A stretch of DNA of 64,000 nucleotides from Pseudomonadota bacterium (GTDB lineage: Bacteria > Bdellovibrionota > Bacteriovoracia > Bacteriovoracales > Bacteriovoracaceae): NCBI GenBank assembly GCA_027487515.1, contig JAIYDL010000007.1:248001-312000 (forward strand). Reading direction: 5' to 3'. This document shows positions 15,195 to 23,010 of this stretch, piece by piece; position 1 is the first letter of the stretch; each line of letters starts with the position of its first letter. Both the position numbers and the translations under genes were made by a program. Under the pieces are notes generated by a model that worked only from the letters and a program-made list of their open reading frames with translations, was not told where the DNA came from and did not search any database.

Positions 15195-16402
15195 GGGGCC
15201 TCGCATTTTTTAAGCACCGCCCGGGTCGGATAGAGTGAGGCGAGGGCCATGGTGAGGAGGAAACCGGAGTTGCAGAGAACATAGGGCCAGATTAAAAACT
15301 TGGCATGAACGTACATGTCGAGGATGACCCCTCCCATTTGCATCGGCTTCCCACCGGTCAAGAGGCCAAGGTCGACGGGGTACGTGCTAAAGAGAGCGAT
15401 GGCAAGGGCAACGATGAGATTCCCCAGAGCTAGAGACCCCAGTGCGAGGAGAGCGATTTCAACCCGCATGGATCGCCGCAGCCACGCGTAGGGTGCGCCG
15501 ATCACCAGAAGGGTCCGGTACTCTTTCTGCCGCTCCAGGAAAGAGAGTGCCAAGGTATTTCCCATTGCAAGCGAAGTCACCACGGCGAAGAACAGGGCGT
15601 AGAAGCGGGAAAAGTTATCCATGAAATCGGAGCTCGTTGCGACGTCAGGCAGGAAGGTACTCCAGGGGATTCGTTCCAAAGGAGCCTCCGGTAGCTTGAG
15701 CTGCGGCGAAAGCGCGACCTGTGAAAAATTGACCAGCACATGGGCACGGTCCTGGGAAAGAACTAACAACTCCTGCATTTCCCTCCGGTCGATGAAGGCA
15801 AAGGTCTCCTCGAACGCTCCGCCCCCCAGGTCTACGATCTTTGCGACGGTGAAGGAGTCATTGGCGACGGACCCGTCGGCCGCCTGACCAATCACTCCGA
15901 TCTCATTGCCGATTTTTACATTGAGCTTGAGCGCCATGCTTTTGCCTAGGACGATGGACCGTGGGGGCATCGATTTCCAACCGGGGAGAATGGTCGCGAG
16001 ACCTGTGTTCCGCAACTCGCTCTGGAGATCGTAGCCATTGAGAGTCACGGGTACCGCATTCTCATCACTGGCCAGGAGCATCACCGACAAGAGCCGCCAA
16101 ACGTGGGGGACATCAACCGGAACTTTCGGGATCACGGTGCTGACGGAGAAGGTTTGATGCACGCTCAGGAGCTTCTTTTCGAAGTTGTAGAACCCTGGTG
16201 CGCTCCACTGCTCCCGGCCCACCTTCAGACCCAGAATGCGATCGGTGAGGACTTCCCGAGAATTATGGCGAAAAGTAAGGATCCAGATTGTGAGAGCGTT
16301 GGCGAGGGCAAGGCCCGTGACGAGGATCACGGTTCGGCCTTTCCGGCGGAGAAGATTTCTCACGGCCATCTTCAAGAGGAAGCGGAGCTCAGCTGTCTGC
16401 AC
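15191..16402 (-). CDS. FtsX/MacB-type ABC transporter permease
   Basis: A 403-residue protein with the FtsX topology: one N-terminal helix (after RNLLRRKGRTVIL), a large periplasmic domain (~50-265), then three C-terminal helices. Such proteins extract lipoproteins or transduce signals with an ATPase partner (LolCDE, MacB, FtsEX). It uses a GTG start at 16402 with an excellent AAGGAG SD and overlaps the preceding permease by 14 bases; its stop overlaps the methyltransferase-like start. The two permeases are paralogous halves of one transporter. No ATP-binding subunit is encoded next to them in this window. Confidence 0.85.
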   Translation of the reverse strand: MQTAELRFLLKMAVRNLLRRKGRTVILVTGLALANALTIWILTFRHNSREVLTDRILGLKVGREQWSAPGFYNFEKKLLSVHQTFSVSTVIPKVPVDVPHVWRLLSVMLLASDENAVPVTLNGYDLQSELRNTGLATILPGWKSMPPRSIVLGKSMALKLNVKIGNEIGVIGQAADGSVANDSFTVAKIVDLGGGAFEETFAFIDRREMQELLVLSQDRAHVLVNFSQVALSPQLKLPEAPLERIPWSTFLPDVATSSDFMDNFSRFYALFFAVVTSLAMGNTLALSFLERQKEYRTLLVIGAPYAWLRRSMRVEIALLALGSLALGNLIVALAIALFSTYPVDLGLLTGGKPMQMGGVILDMYVHAKFLIWPYVLCNSGFLLTMALASLYPTRAVLKKCEAP

Positions 16403-17594
16403 TGAGACTCCTTAGTCGTTTTCGCAGGCACCAGAAGTTCGCACCGAAGATCACCGAAATGTTAAAGAGCGCAACGATGAAGACATGCTGAGAAGTGAGA
16501 ACGGGGTAAACGATGGGTGAGAGTTCAATCCCATCCTTGATCATTCTCCCTTCACCCAGGTAGGTGAAATCGATGCCATAGTATCGGGCCAGGGAGTAGA
16601 CAGGAACGAAGAGGACGAAGGTGAAGCAAAGGGACGACAAGGTCACGATCAGCGCTTCGAAGAGACCGATCTTCAGAAGAACGGAGCGCGTGCTTCCGAG
16701 GATGAAAAGAGTCCTGAGCTCTGGGCCACGCTCTTCCCAGAGAATGTTCACGGGAGTCGTGATCGACACCAAGGCAACGAGGAACATGCAGATCAAGAGA
16801 AAGTTCATGAGGCCATCGTTGAAGCTCATGAGGACGGAGAGTTCTGGATGAAGGTCTCGCCAGTCGAAGAGGAGCAAGTGATCCATCGCTACCGAGGAGG
16901 CGGGAGGAAGGGCCTTGGCGTCGGTTCGTATGATGATGCGGTGAAAGGGATCACTCTCCGTAAGCCCCATGAGACGCTGGAGGAAGCGCTTCGAGACAAA
17001 TGCATGCTCTTCCTCAAACGCGGGCCCGAAGCCGTGGAAGATGCCACTCACCACGAATGCCTCGGTCAGGATCGCCCGGTGCCGATCTTGGTAGGTGACC
17101 GTGAACGAGTCTCCAACGTTCAGCGAAAGTTTCTGGGCAAACCTTTTTCCGATGACGATCTCGAGGTCTTTGAGGGGCCGGATCCTGAGTGGAAACACTC
17201 TCTCATGGAGGTCGTGATCTACCCCCAAAAGCTTCAGGCCAGTGGCCCCGTTCGGATGAAGCACGGAGGTGTCGATGAGAAGCTCCGGTGAGTAATCATA
17301 CTTCCGAAGAGTTTCCTTGAGGGAGGCGGTAAGGCTCTCCACCTGATGCGGAGTCTTTCCTTCGTGAAACCCTTTCGCGAGGAGCTGATAATCACCGACG
17401 TGAGTGCTGATGATCGCTCGCGCGAGCCCCGCATTTTTCCCCTCGAAGATCGCCGAGGTGAAGATCGAAAAAACGCCCATCACCCCAATGGTGCCGATGA
17501 TAAACGCATTGCGCGACTTGGCCCTCATCACCGAGCGCCAAGCAAACACAAAGAGCGGTGCCCCCCGATTGTTGCCATCTTTCAAGAACATCAT
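16389..17594 (-). CDS. FtsX/MacB-type ABC transporter permease (first gene of operon)
   Basis: A 401-residue FtsX-type permease with an N-terminal helix after SRNAFIIGTIGVMG, a periplasmic domain and three C-terminal helices ending in a basic tail. It pairs with the next permease (14-base overlap), like LolC/LolE-type heterodimers. Two adjacent ATGs (17594 and 17591) are possible starts; TGAGGA sits just before them. It is divergent from the acyltransferase-like gene, the start codons being about 70 bases apart, so promoters for both must lie within 17595-17663. No SD-proximal ATPase gene precedes it. Confidence 0.85.
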   Translation of the reverse strand: MMFLKDGNNRGAPLFVFAWRSVMRAKSRNAFIIGTIGVMGVFSIFTSAIFEGKNAGLARAIISTHVGDYQLLAKGFHEGKTPHQVESLTASLKETLRKYDYSPELLIDTSVLHPNGATGLKLLGVDHDLHERVFPLRIRPLKDLEIVIGKRFAQKLSLNVGDSFTVTYQDRHRAILTEAFVVSGIFHGFGPAFEEEHAFVSKRFLQRLMGLTESDPFHRIIIRTDAKALPPASSVAMDHLLLFDWRDLHPELSVLMSFNDGLMNFLLICMFLVALVSITTPVNILWEERGPELRTLFILGSTRSVLLKIGLFEALIVTLSSLCFTFVLFVPVYSLARYYGIDFTYLGEGRMIKDGIELSPIVYPVLTSQHVFIVALFNISVIFGANFWCLRKRLRSLSADS

Positions 17595-17663
17595 TCCTCA
17601 ATTAAAATATAAAAGTAGGTGAATAGATATGTGGTGAATAATACCTGAGGGTTCGAGTAGACC

Positions 17664-18617
17664 GTGACAGAGCAACAGGCAATAAAATATTGGTTCGAGA
17701 CCGTCCGAGATGACGGAGAGTACCCCTACATTTCGATTTTCGAAATCCCGCAGACTGGAGAGGCCACCGAGCATGAGTTTTTCCATGGGAACTTCGATGG
17801 CATTGGAAGCATGCTGGAACTCCTCGGCAAAAGGCCAGACCTTCCACTCCTGATTCCGAAAGTTCCCACACGGAAAGATCCTTCCCGATGGTTCATCTTC
17901 TTGGCTTTTATGCGCTACCTTCTGAGGCTGCCCCTTTTCTCTGAGACCTGGAACCTAAGCTCCACCTGGCGTCCGAGCACTCCGGAAAAACCCTCCGCCC
18001 GAGCATATCGCATCCTCTCAGAAGCCGAGACCGAGGAGGTCGCCAGCAGAGCAAAAGCGGCGGGAGTTGGGAAGAATGCATTCTATCTATTCCATCTAAA
18101 CCGCGCACTCGATCCCTATCACAAAGTCACTCGCTCGAAGCGCTACTGGTTCATACCGGTCAACCTGAGAACCGGAGAAGAGAAAGAACCTGAGGGGAAC
18201 TACGCGGGGTTTCTTGATGCAGTTCTCGGGCGAGAGACGACTCTCCAATCCCTGGAGACAACGTTGAAAACACGACTCCAGCGTGGAGACGCCTATGCCG
18301 GAAGGGCCGCACTGTCTCTGGGAAAGTACACGGGCCCATTCGTCTGGAGGTTTCTCATCAAGATGAACCGCTACATTCAAGTGCGAACCGGAACGTTTAC
18401 GAACCTAGGCCACTGGGACCTCGAAGAAGGTAAGCCCCATCACATCGACTGGGTCGGCCTTCCGCCCGTGATCTCGTATCAACCCGTAGGGGCGATGACG
18501 GTCAGGCTCGGAAACCGCCAATCGCTGGGTCTTCAGTTTCATCCTCGGTTGTCCAGAGACCCAAAGCTCGCCGAGGAAGTTCTTCGCAACTGGGTCAGGT
18601 CGATGGTCCAGAGATAG
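17664..18617 (+). CDS. Condensation/acyltransferase-superfamily-like protein
   Basis: A 317-residue protein. HGNFDG at residues 41-46 matches the HxxxDG active-site motif shared by NRPS condensation domains, chloramphenicol acetyltransferase and WS/DGAT acyltransferases. It is preceded by hydrophobic-aromatic residues and followed by GIGSML, as in those families. A second-lobe-like stretch (YWFIPVNLRTGEEKEPEGNY) resembles the VNLR region of wax ester/condensation enzymes. At 317 residues with the motif this close to the N-terminus, it is clearly shorter than the usual ~450. The GTG start at 17664 follows a weak SD. It is divergent from the permeases and overlaps the convergent esterase-like gene by 23 bases. 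The substrate is unknown. Confidence 0.6.
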   Translation: MTEQQAIKYWFETVRDDGEYPYISIFEIPQTGEATEHEFFHGNFDGIGSMLELLGKRPDLPLLIPKVPTRKDPSRWFIFLAFMRYLLRLPLFSETWNLSSTWRPSTPEKPSARAYRILSEAETEEVASRAKAAGVGKNAFYLFHLNRALDPYHKVTRSKRYWFIPVNLRTGEEKEPEGNYAGFLDAVLGRETTLQSLETTLKTRLQRGDAYAGRAALSLGKYTGPFVWRFLIKMNRYIQVRTGTFTNLGHWDLEEGKPHHIDWVGLPPVISYQPVGAMTVRLGNRQSLGLQFHPRLSRDPKLAEEVLRNWVRSMVQR

Positions 18618-19377
18618 AATTAAAGCGGCTGAGATGTTCAGAGAACGCTCGTTGGCAGAGATCCACCGCGATGGCAGACGGAGCGGTCAGTCTGATGACG
18701 GATGTGATGTGATCGACATCGTCCAAGAGTGTCGCCTTTGCACCGGGGAGGAAAGCACTGTTCTGCGGTATCATCCCATCGTTCCTTAGCTTAAGCCCAA
18801 AAAGCATGAGATCTCTGGGAATGCGCAGGAGCGAATCGAACTGTGCCGGCTTAGGCTGCTTCGCACTCCCGAAACACTGCATCGGAAGCGTCCGGACGAG
18901 ATCGGCGATCTCGGTCTTGTGGAAATCCATGTAAGCTCCGCGATGATCCTGCCGGAGTTCCTGGAGCGTGGAGACGTCATCGGAGAGACCGAGGAAGAAG
19001 AAGAACCGCATCAGATTTAAGGACAGAAGATTCTGCGTCGCCAGGTCTGCCAGCGGAGTTCCGAAGAACGGGCACTGGATGAAGATGATCGATCGAAGCT
19101 TTGCGCGCAGTTCGGGATAAACGATGAGTGCGTGGAGAAGGTCGACACCGCCCTTACTGTGGCAAAACGCCACGATCGAGGATCTACCCTGGAGTTCGCT
19201 TCGGATGTGGAGCGCATTCTCTTCAAGCGTTCCTTCTGGCGAAAACCGCAAGCAATAAGGTCTCTCGTTCCTCTGCTCTAAGAATTCAAACTGTGGCTGA
19301 AAATAGGGACCTAAAAAAGTCCTGATGAAAGGATGAAACATCCCGGGAAAAAACACGAACTGCGGAGAGAGAGTCAT
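18595..19377 (-). CDS. Alpha/beta hydrolase-like esterase/lipase
   Basis: A 260-residue alpha/beta-hydrolase-like protein. FVFFPGMFHPF could be the oxyanion-hole strand. The nucleophile elbow is AFCHSKGGVD (C-x-S-x-G, with Cys replacing the first Gly), followed by an IFIQCPFFGTPLADL motif like that of PGAP1/lipase-type enzymes. A likely acid and histidine lie in the C-terminal part (LLDDVDHITS). There is no signal peptide, so it is probably cytoplasmic. The ATG at 19377 lacks a clear SD; internal ATGs are possible. It could act on the product of the adjacent acyltransferase-like gene, but that is only proximity. Confidence 0.65.
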   Translation of the reverse strand: MTLSPQFVFFPGMFHPFIRTFLGPYFQPQFEFLEQRNERPYCLRFSPEGTLEENALHIRSELQGRSSIVAFCHSKGGVDLLHALIVYPELRAKLRSIIFIQCPFFGTPLADLATQNLLSLNLMRFFFFLGLSDDVSTLQELRQDHRGAYMDFHKTEIADLVRTLPMQCFGSAKQPKPAQFDSLLRIPRDLMLFGLKLRNDGMIPQNSAFLPGAKATLLDDVDHITSVIRLTAPSAIAVDLCQRAFSEHLSRFNSISGPST

Positions 19378-19451
19378 GTGAACACTATATCAGAAATCTG
19401 ACCAAGATCTATCCCGTCGAAGGGATGGGGCCGCCGCAGATAACGATCCCG

Positions 19452-20282
19452 CTACCAAAGGTTTCGCTCCTTGAGAAACCGGAGCGTCAGCTCCTTCGCA
19501 CGAGGTCCACCGAAACCTCCGACTCCGGTAAACGCTTTCCGGTCAGACAGGTTCGCCACGACGATGTACTCCTCTCCTTTTCTCTTCAGGTGAGCAACAA
19601 ACCAGCCAAGCTGGTAACTCCTCCCCTCCGCGTAAAAATTTGAACCGGTCTTACCACTCAGTTGCCACCCCCCAGAAGAGGTGGCGGCATACATGATTTC
19701 ACGAGTCATGCGCATGGCTTCAGCAGAGACCGAAAGGCGATCGGTCCAAAGGCGCTTCAGGAAGTCGACTTGTTCATAGGCGGAGAGTTCAAGGTTTCCG
19801 CCTGGGTTGTTCGGGGGGTGTAACCAAGCGTCTTGAAGCCCAGAAGAAAGACTGGCATTACCGTACTTAAATGACCTGAGATAGGATTCGATGCGGTCCT
19901 GACCCAGTTGTGGAGTTAGTGCCTGGGAGACCCAAACAACCGAGTGCTGCATCCAGCTCCGAGCATTCTGATCACGATTCCACACCTCAAGCATGCGAGG
20001 TTTTCCGTCCCAGAGGAGGGTCTGGTTCGCATCCCGAAGTACCTTTGAATCAAACGCGATTACAGCGAGTGGCACTTTAAATGTTGAGCACGCGGGAAGC
20101 CGGAGCTTACAGGTCTCCCCGACCTCGGCGTCGAAGGAATCCGTTTTTAGGTTATAGAGGAGGAAGCACCCCGCAGTATCTTTTGGGAAAGAGAGCGAGG
20201 TCGATCGATTCGATGCGCAGGCAACGACGAAAGAGAGCACGACGAGGCATCCATAGGTACGAAAAGGCTTAAGAGCTCTCAA
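19452..20282 (-). CDS. Class D (OXA-type) beta-lactamase-like lipoprotein
   Basis: All class D motifs are present when numbered from a TTG at 20282: Ser66-T-F-Lys69 (nucleophile and carbamylatable Lys), Ser114-V-V116, Tyr140-G-Asn142, Trp153 in DAWL, LSAYEQ, and Lys211-T-Gly213. With this TTG the protein is 276 residues, the usual class D length, and begins MRALKPFRTYGCLVVLSFVVAC, a good lipoprotein signal with Cys22. There is no clear SD, so an in-frame ATG at 20390 (312 residues) remains possible. The open frame extends further upstream, but there it overlaps the upstream methyltransferase. It should hydrolyse or bind penicillin-type beta-lactams in the periplasm. A BlaR-like sensor role is less likely, as no other domain is present. 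Confidence 0.88.
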   Translation of the reverse strand: MRALKPFRTYGCLVVLSFVVACASNRSTSLSFPKDTAGCFLLYNLKTDSFDAEVGETCKLRLPACSTFKVPLAVIAFDSKVLRDANQTLLWDGKPRMLEVWNRDQNARSWMQHSVVWVSQALTPQLGQDRIESYLRSFKYGNASLSSGLQDAWLHPPNNPGGNLELSAYEQVDFLKRLWTDRLSVSAEAMRMTREIMYAATSSGGWQLSGKTGSNFYAEGRSYQLGWFVAHLKRKGEEYIVVANLSDRKAFTGVGGFGGPRAKELTLRFLKERNLW

Positions 20283-20400
20283 GATGCGACGTCGGAGAAA
20301 CTCTTGCGAGGTACACACTTCCGGACATGGATCGACGTGTACGTGAGCAAGCCCTTTCGGAGATAACCCGGTTGTGGGTCCTGCGGTCATGAGTGCCACC

Positions 20401-21189
20401 TCACTTGGAAGCGATGATCCAAGTGCTGCCGGCGAATGCTCCGAATTTTCTTTTGGACTGATAGCTCTCAATCTTGAACCCAGCGTCGACGAGCATCTGC
20501 CGGACATCGATGGGGTTCATGAGGAACACAGCATCTGAGTCACTGATCGCTGGTTTCTTGAGACAGGGTTTTCGGAAGATTGGTTTCCGCGCACTCGGAA
20601 GCACAAGTCTTAGAACAGAACGCAGCAAATTGATGAAAAAGAAGATCGCCGATTCAAAAATCGTATCCCCAAAGGGATAGTGATACCCATCTGTCCGTTT
20701 GAACCATGGAGTATCCCATTTCCCGAGGATTCCATAGACGACACACTTTAAAGACGAGAACGGTGAGATGAGATTAGGCCCGACGATGATGAAGCGCCCC
20801 CCGGGCCTTAGGGTTCGGTAGACCTCTCCGATGGCCTTCGCAGGGTTCTCCAAGTGCTCCATCACCTGATTGAGGCAAAAATTATCGACCGAATGATCCG
20901 GACAATCGATGGCATTTAAATTGATGAGCTTCACGGGGATATCCACCTTGAGCTCTGCGAATTTCTGGGAAGCATTGCCGGGGAAGATGTCCGTCGCAAC
21001 GACATCGATGCCTTTGAGCTTCAGGGCGTAGGCGGCGAGCCCAAGGCCCGACCCCAGTTCGTAGATGGTGCCTGTGTTCTTTCCCTGCATCACGAAGTCG
21101 GCGTACTCACTAAACCGATTGACGTCCACGCTGTTACCGAACCCACAGTATCCGTTGTCAGCATAGAAATGCTCGATCTCACTCAGCAT
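20401..21189 (-). CDS. Class I SAM-dependent methyltransferase
   Basis: A 262-residue methyltransferase of the UbiE/Methyltransf_11 type. Motif I is IYELGSGLGLAAYAL, the motif II acidic residue is in VVATDIFPG, post-I is FCLNQVMEHLENP, and YRTLRPGGRFIIVGP is the hallmark motif III. The C-terminal part has a hydrophobic helix (IFFFINLLRSVLRLVL) and basic residues, suggesting membrane contact. The ATG at 21189 follows the DUF2157-type gene by 23 bases on the same strand; the beta-lactamase lies downstream. The substrate is unknown; a lipid or quinone-like molecule is plausible. Confidence 0.85.
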   Translation of the reverse strand: MLSEIEHFYADNGYCGFGNSVDVNRFSEYADFVMQGKNTGTIYELGSGLGLAAYALKLKGIDVVATDIFPGNASQKFAELKVDIPVKLINLNAIDCPDHSVDNFCLNQVMEHLENPAKAIGEVYRTLRPGGRFIIVGPNLISPFSSLKCVVYGILGKWDTPWFKRTDGYHYPFGDTIFESAIFFFINLLRSVLRLVLPSARKPIFRKPCLKKPAISDSDAVFLMNPIDVRQMLVDAGFKIESYQSKRKFGAFAGSTWIIASK

Positions 21190-21212
21190 GAAGTCATCCT
21201 TTAAGGTGGGCG

Positions 21213-22256
21213 TTAGGGCCCGTTCTTCGATTCACCGATGTGCCAAATCTTCTCCGCTCGAGTTCCGAGGAACCAAAAGCTGGCACCGAGAAGCGCGAAC
21301 ACAATCGCCTTGTGGGTCGCATTCCAAAAGTATTCAAAAAACCGGGTGTAGAGATTGATGAAGAGGAAAGTAATCCCGAAGCTCTTCGTCATGCTGTTAT
21401 CAAACCGAAGCCCATGGAACACCGCTAGGATCGAAGCAAGTGCGAACAGCACAGACCAGTGGAAGAGCTCGAACTGCTTCACCTGACTCCAACTGTTCAT
21501 GTCTCCGTAGTTTCCGAAAATCGACATGATCCAAAGAGCGATGAATAAGTGCAGGAGTCCAACCGCCAAGGTCGAGCGAAAGAAGAAGCTAAAGCGGGTT
21601 GCTTTCTCAAGCCAAAGAGCGGCGCCCGTGAGGACGCCTCCGAACAGCACGAATCGAAGGGGGTAATTCATCCCGAGGTAATAGGCTCCCCCTCCAGATG
21701 CATACCCCGTCTGGGTCCCCATCCAACTCCCGAGTGAAAATAATCCGAATAACCAGATGAGATTTGATCGGAGGGAGAAACCTAGAACTCCGTAGATCAG
21801 AGAGGAGAGGAGGAAGAGGAGTGAAAAATGGGCCCGACCAGCGTCGAGGACTCGACCCAACTGATAGATTGCACACCCCGTGAGGACTGCTCCCAAGAAG
21901 AGAACCGCTTCGCTACTGAAAACCTTATGGGGATGGGTAGCTCGCCGACGGAGGCCGAACCAATAGAAGAGCCCAGAAAGAACTGAGCAACCGATGAATT
22001 TAACGATGTAGGGTGCATTCAAAAGAGACGCGAGAAGTGCCACAAGGACTTGATCCGCCAACGCCGCGCTCACAGCAGAGAGGATGCAAAAGAGCGCCAC
22101 CCAAAAAGAGTACTTCGACATCCGCTTCCAGTCGAAGGGAGTGACCTCTATGTCCTGGCGGAGCACAGTCGCAGTGTGCTCATCTAAAAGACCTTGATGA
22201 TGCCAATGCTCGATGGCCCCCCGGAGGGCCGTGGCTTGAGTCCGATTTACTTTCAT
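21213..22256 (-). CDS. DUF2157-like polytopic membrane protein
   Basis: A 347-residue integral membrane protein. The cytosolic N-terminus (about 50 residues, with GAIEHWHHQGLLDEHTATVL) matches the start of DUF2157 proteins, and about ten hydrophobic helices follow. DUF2157 has no established function. A short TAGG precedes the ATG at 22256. It is first in a same-strand run with the methyltransferase (23-base gap) and then the beta-lactamase, so these may be one transcript. The family assignment is from memory of the N-terminal pattern, hence moderate confidence. Confidence 0.65.
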   Translation of the reverse strand: MKVNRTQATALRGAIEHWHHQGLLDEHTATVLRQDIEVTPFDWKRMSKYSFWVALFCILSAVSAALADQVLVALLASLLNAPYIVKFIGCSVLSGLFYWFGLRRRATHPHKVFSSEAVLFLGAVLTGCAIYQLGRVLDAGRAHFSLLFLLSSLIYGVLGFSLRSNLIWLFGLFSLGSWMGTQTGYASGGGAYYLGMNYPLRFVLFGGVLTGAALWLEKATRFSFFFRSTLAVGLLHLFIALWIMSIFGNYGDMNSWSQVKQFELFHWSVLFALASILAVFHGLRFDNSMTKSFGITFLFINLYTRFFEYFWNATHKAIVFALLGASFWFLGTRAEKIWHIGESKNGP

Positions 22257-22328
22257 CCTACTAATTGTATCTGAAACTTAATTCTCGTCAAATAGAAGAG
22301 TAAACTTCGAAGCTGGCGTGCCTGAGCT

Positions 22329-22799
22329 CTAAGCCTTCCAGTACCCTTTCATCAGTTCGGAGATCCACGTCGGCTGAAACACAACACCACGGGGACCGAA
22401 ATCTTCAACCCAAGGCTTGATATCAAGCACCGGTGTTCCGTCAACAGCGTCTAATCCCTCGAGATAGAGGCTTCCATTTTCAACTCTTACAATCCGACAA
22501 ATCGTCGTGCCGATTTGATTAAGACGGTTCTTCCCGCGTTGAGCGAAAATTCCAACCTTAGGCCATTCGGGGTTATTCCTCGGGTGCCGAGCGTTTCTTT
22601 CAATTTTAGTGGGATCAACTCTGTCCATGTAGAAGACAATCTCTGCGTGAGAGAAATCTGTGAGCCCCAGTAGAGCTTCCGGACTAAACTGAGAGCGATC
22701 GAGGTCAATTCGCATTTGCTCCGAGTCCCAGTGATCGTCCTGGACCTCTATCCGAGAGGAGCGAACAGTGCCGACAGGAATCATTTCTATCTTACGCAT
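22329..22799 (-). CDS. TsaA/TrmO-domain (UPF0066) SAM-binding protein
   Basis: 156 residues forming a single TsaA-like beta-barrel domain. It starts with IPVGTVRSS (family I-G-x-I-x-S/T-P start) and has GLTDFSHAEIVFYMDRV (family L-x-g-l-e-g-F-S-H-l), a NNPEWPKVGIFAQRGKNRLNQIG segment close to the family P-x-x-G-x-F-x-x-R-x-p-x-R-P-n-x-I-G motif, and DIKPWV. E. coli TrmO methylates N6-threonylcarbamoyladenosine in tRNA and has an extra C-terminal domain; this protein lacks it and departs at RPN (RLN). The role in tRNA modification is therefore uncertain. The ATG at 22799 is favoured over 22811 by GAGGTG upstream. Confidence 0.85.
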   Translation of the reverse strand: MRKIEMIPVGTVRSSRIEVQDDHWDSEQMRIDLDRSQFSPEALLGLTDFSHAEIVFYMDRVDPTKIERNARHPRNNPEWPKVGIFAQRGKNRLNQIGTTICRIVRVENGSLYLEGLDAVDGTPVLDIKPWVEDFGPRGVVFQPTWISELMKGYWKA

Positions 22800-23010
22800 G
22801 ACACACCTCACTGGAGTTAAAGTTCAAGGCAAAAGTCGTCCGAACCCCGTCGCTACCGCTTTCTCCCAAAGCTTATTCCACCATCTGGGCCACCGTCTAC
22901 ACTGATGGTCAGAGATCGAGAACAAAATGGGGCCCGCACGAGATAGGGTTAACAGAATCCTAAACAGAAGCTGACAAGACTAATTCTTCTGAGACTCTAA
23001 TCATAGGTTA

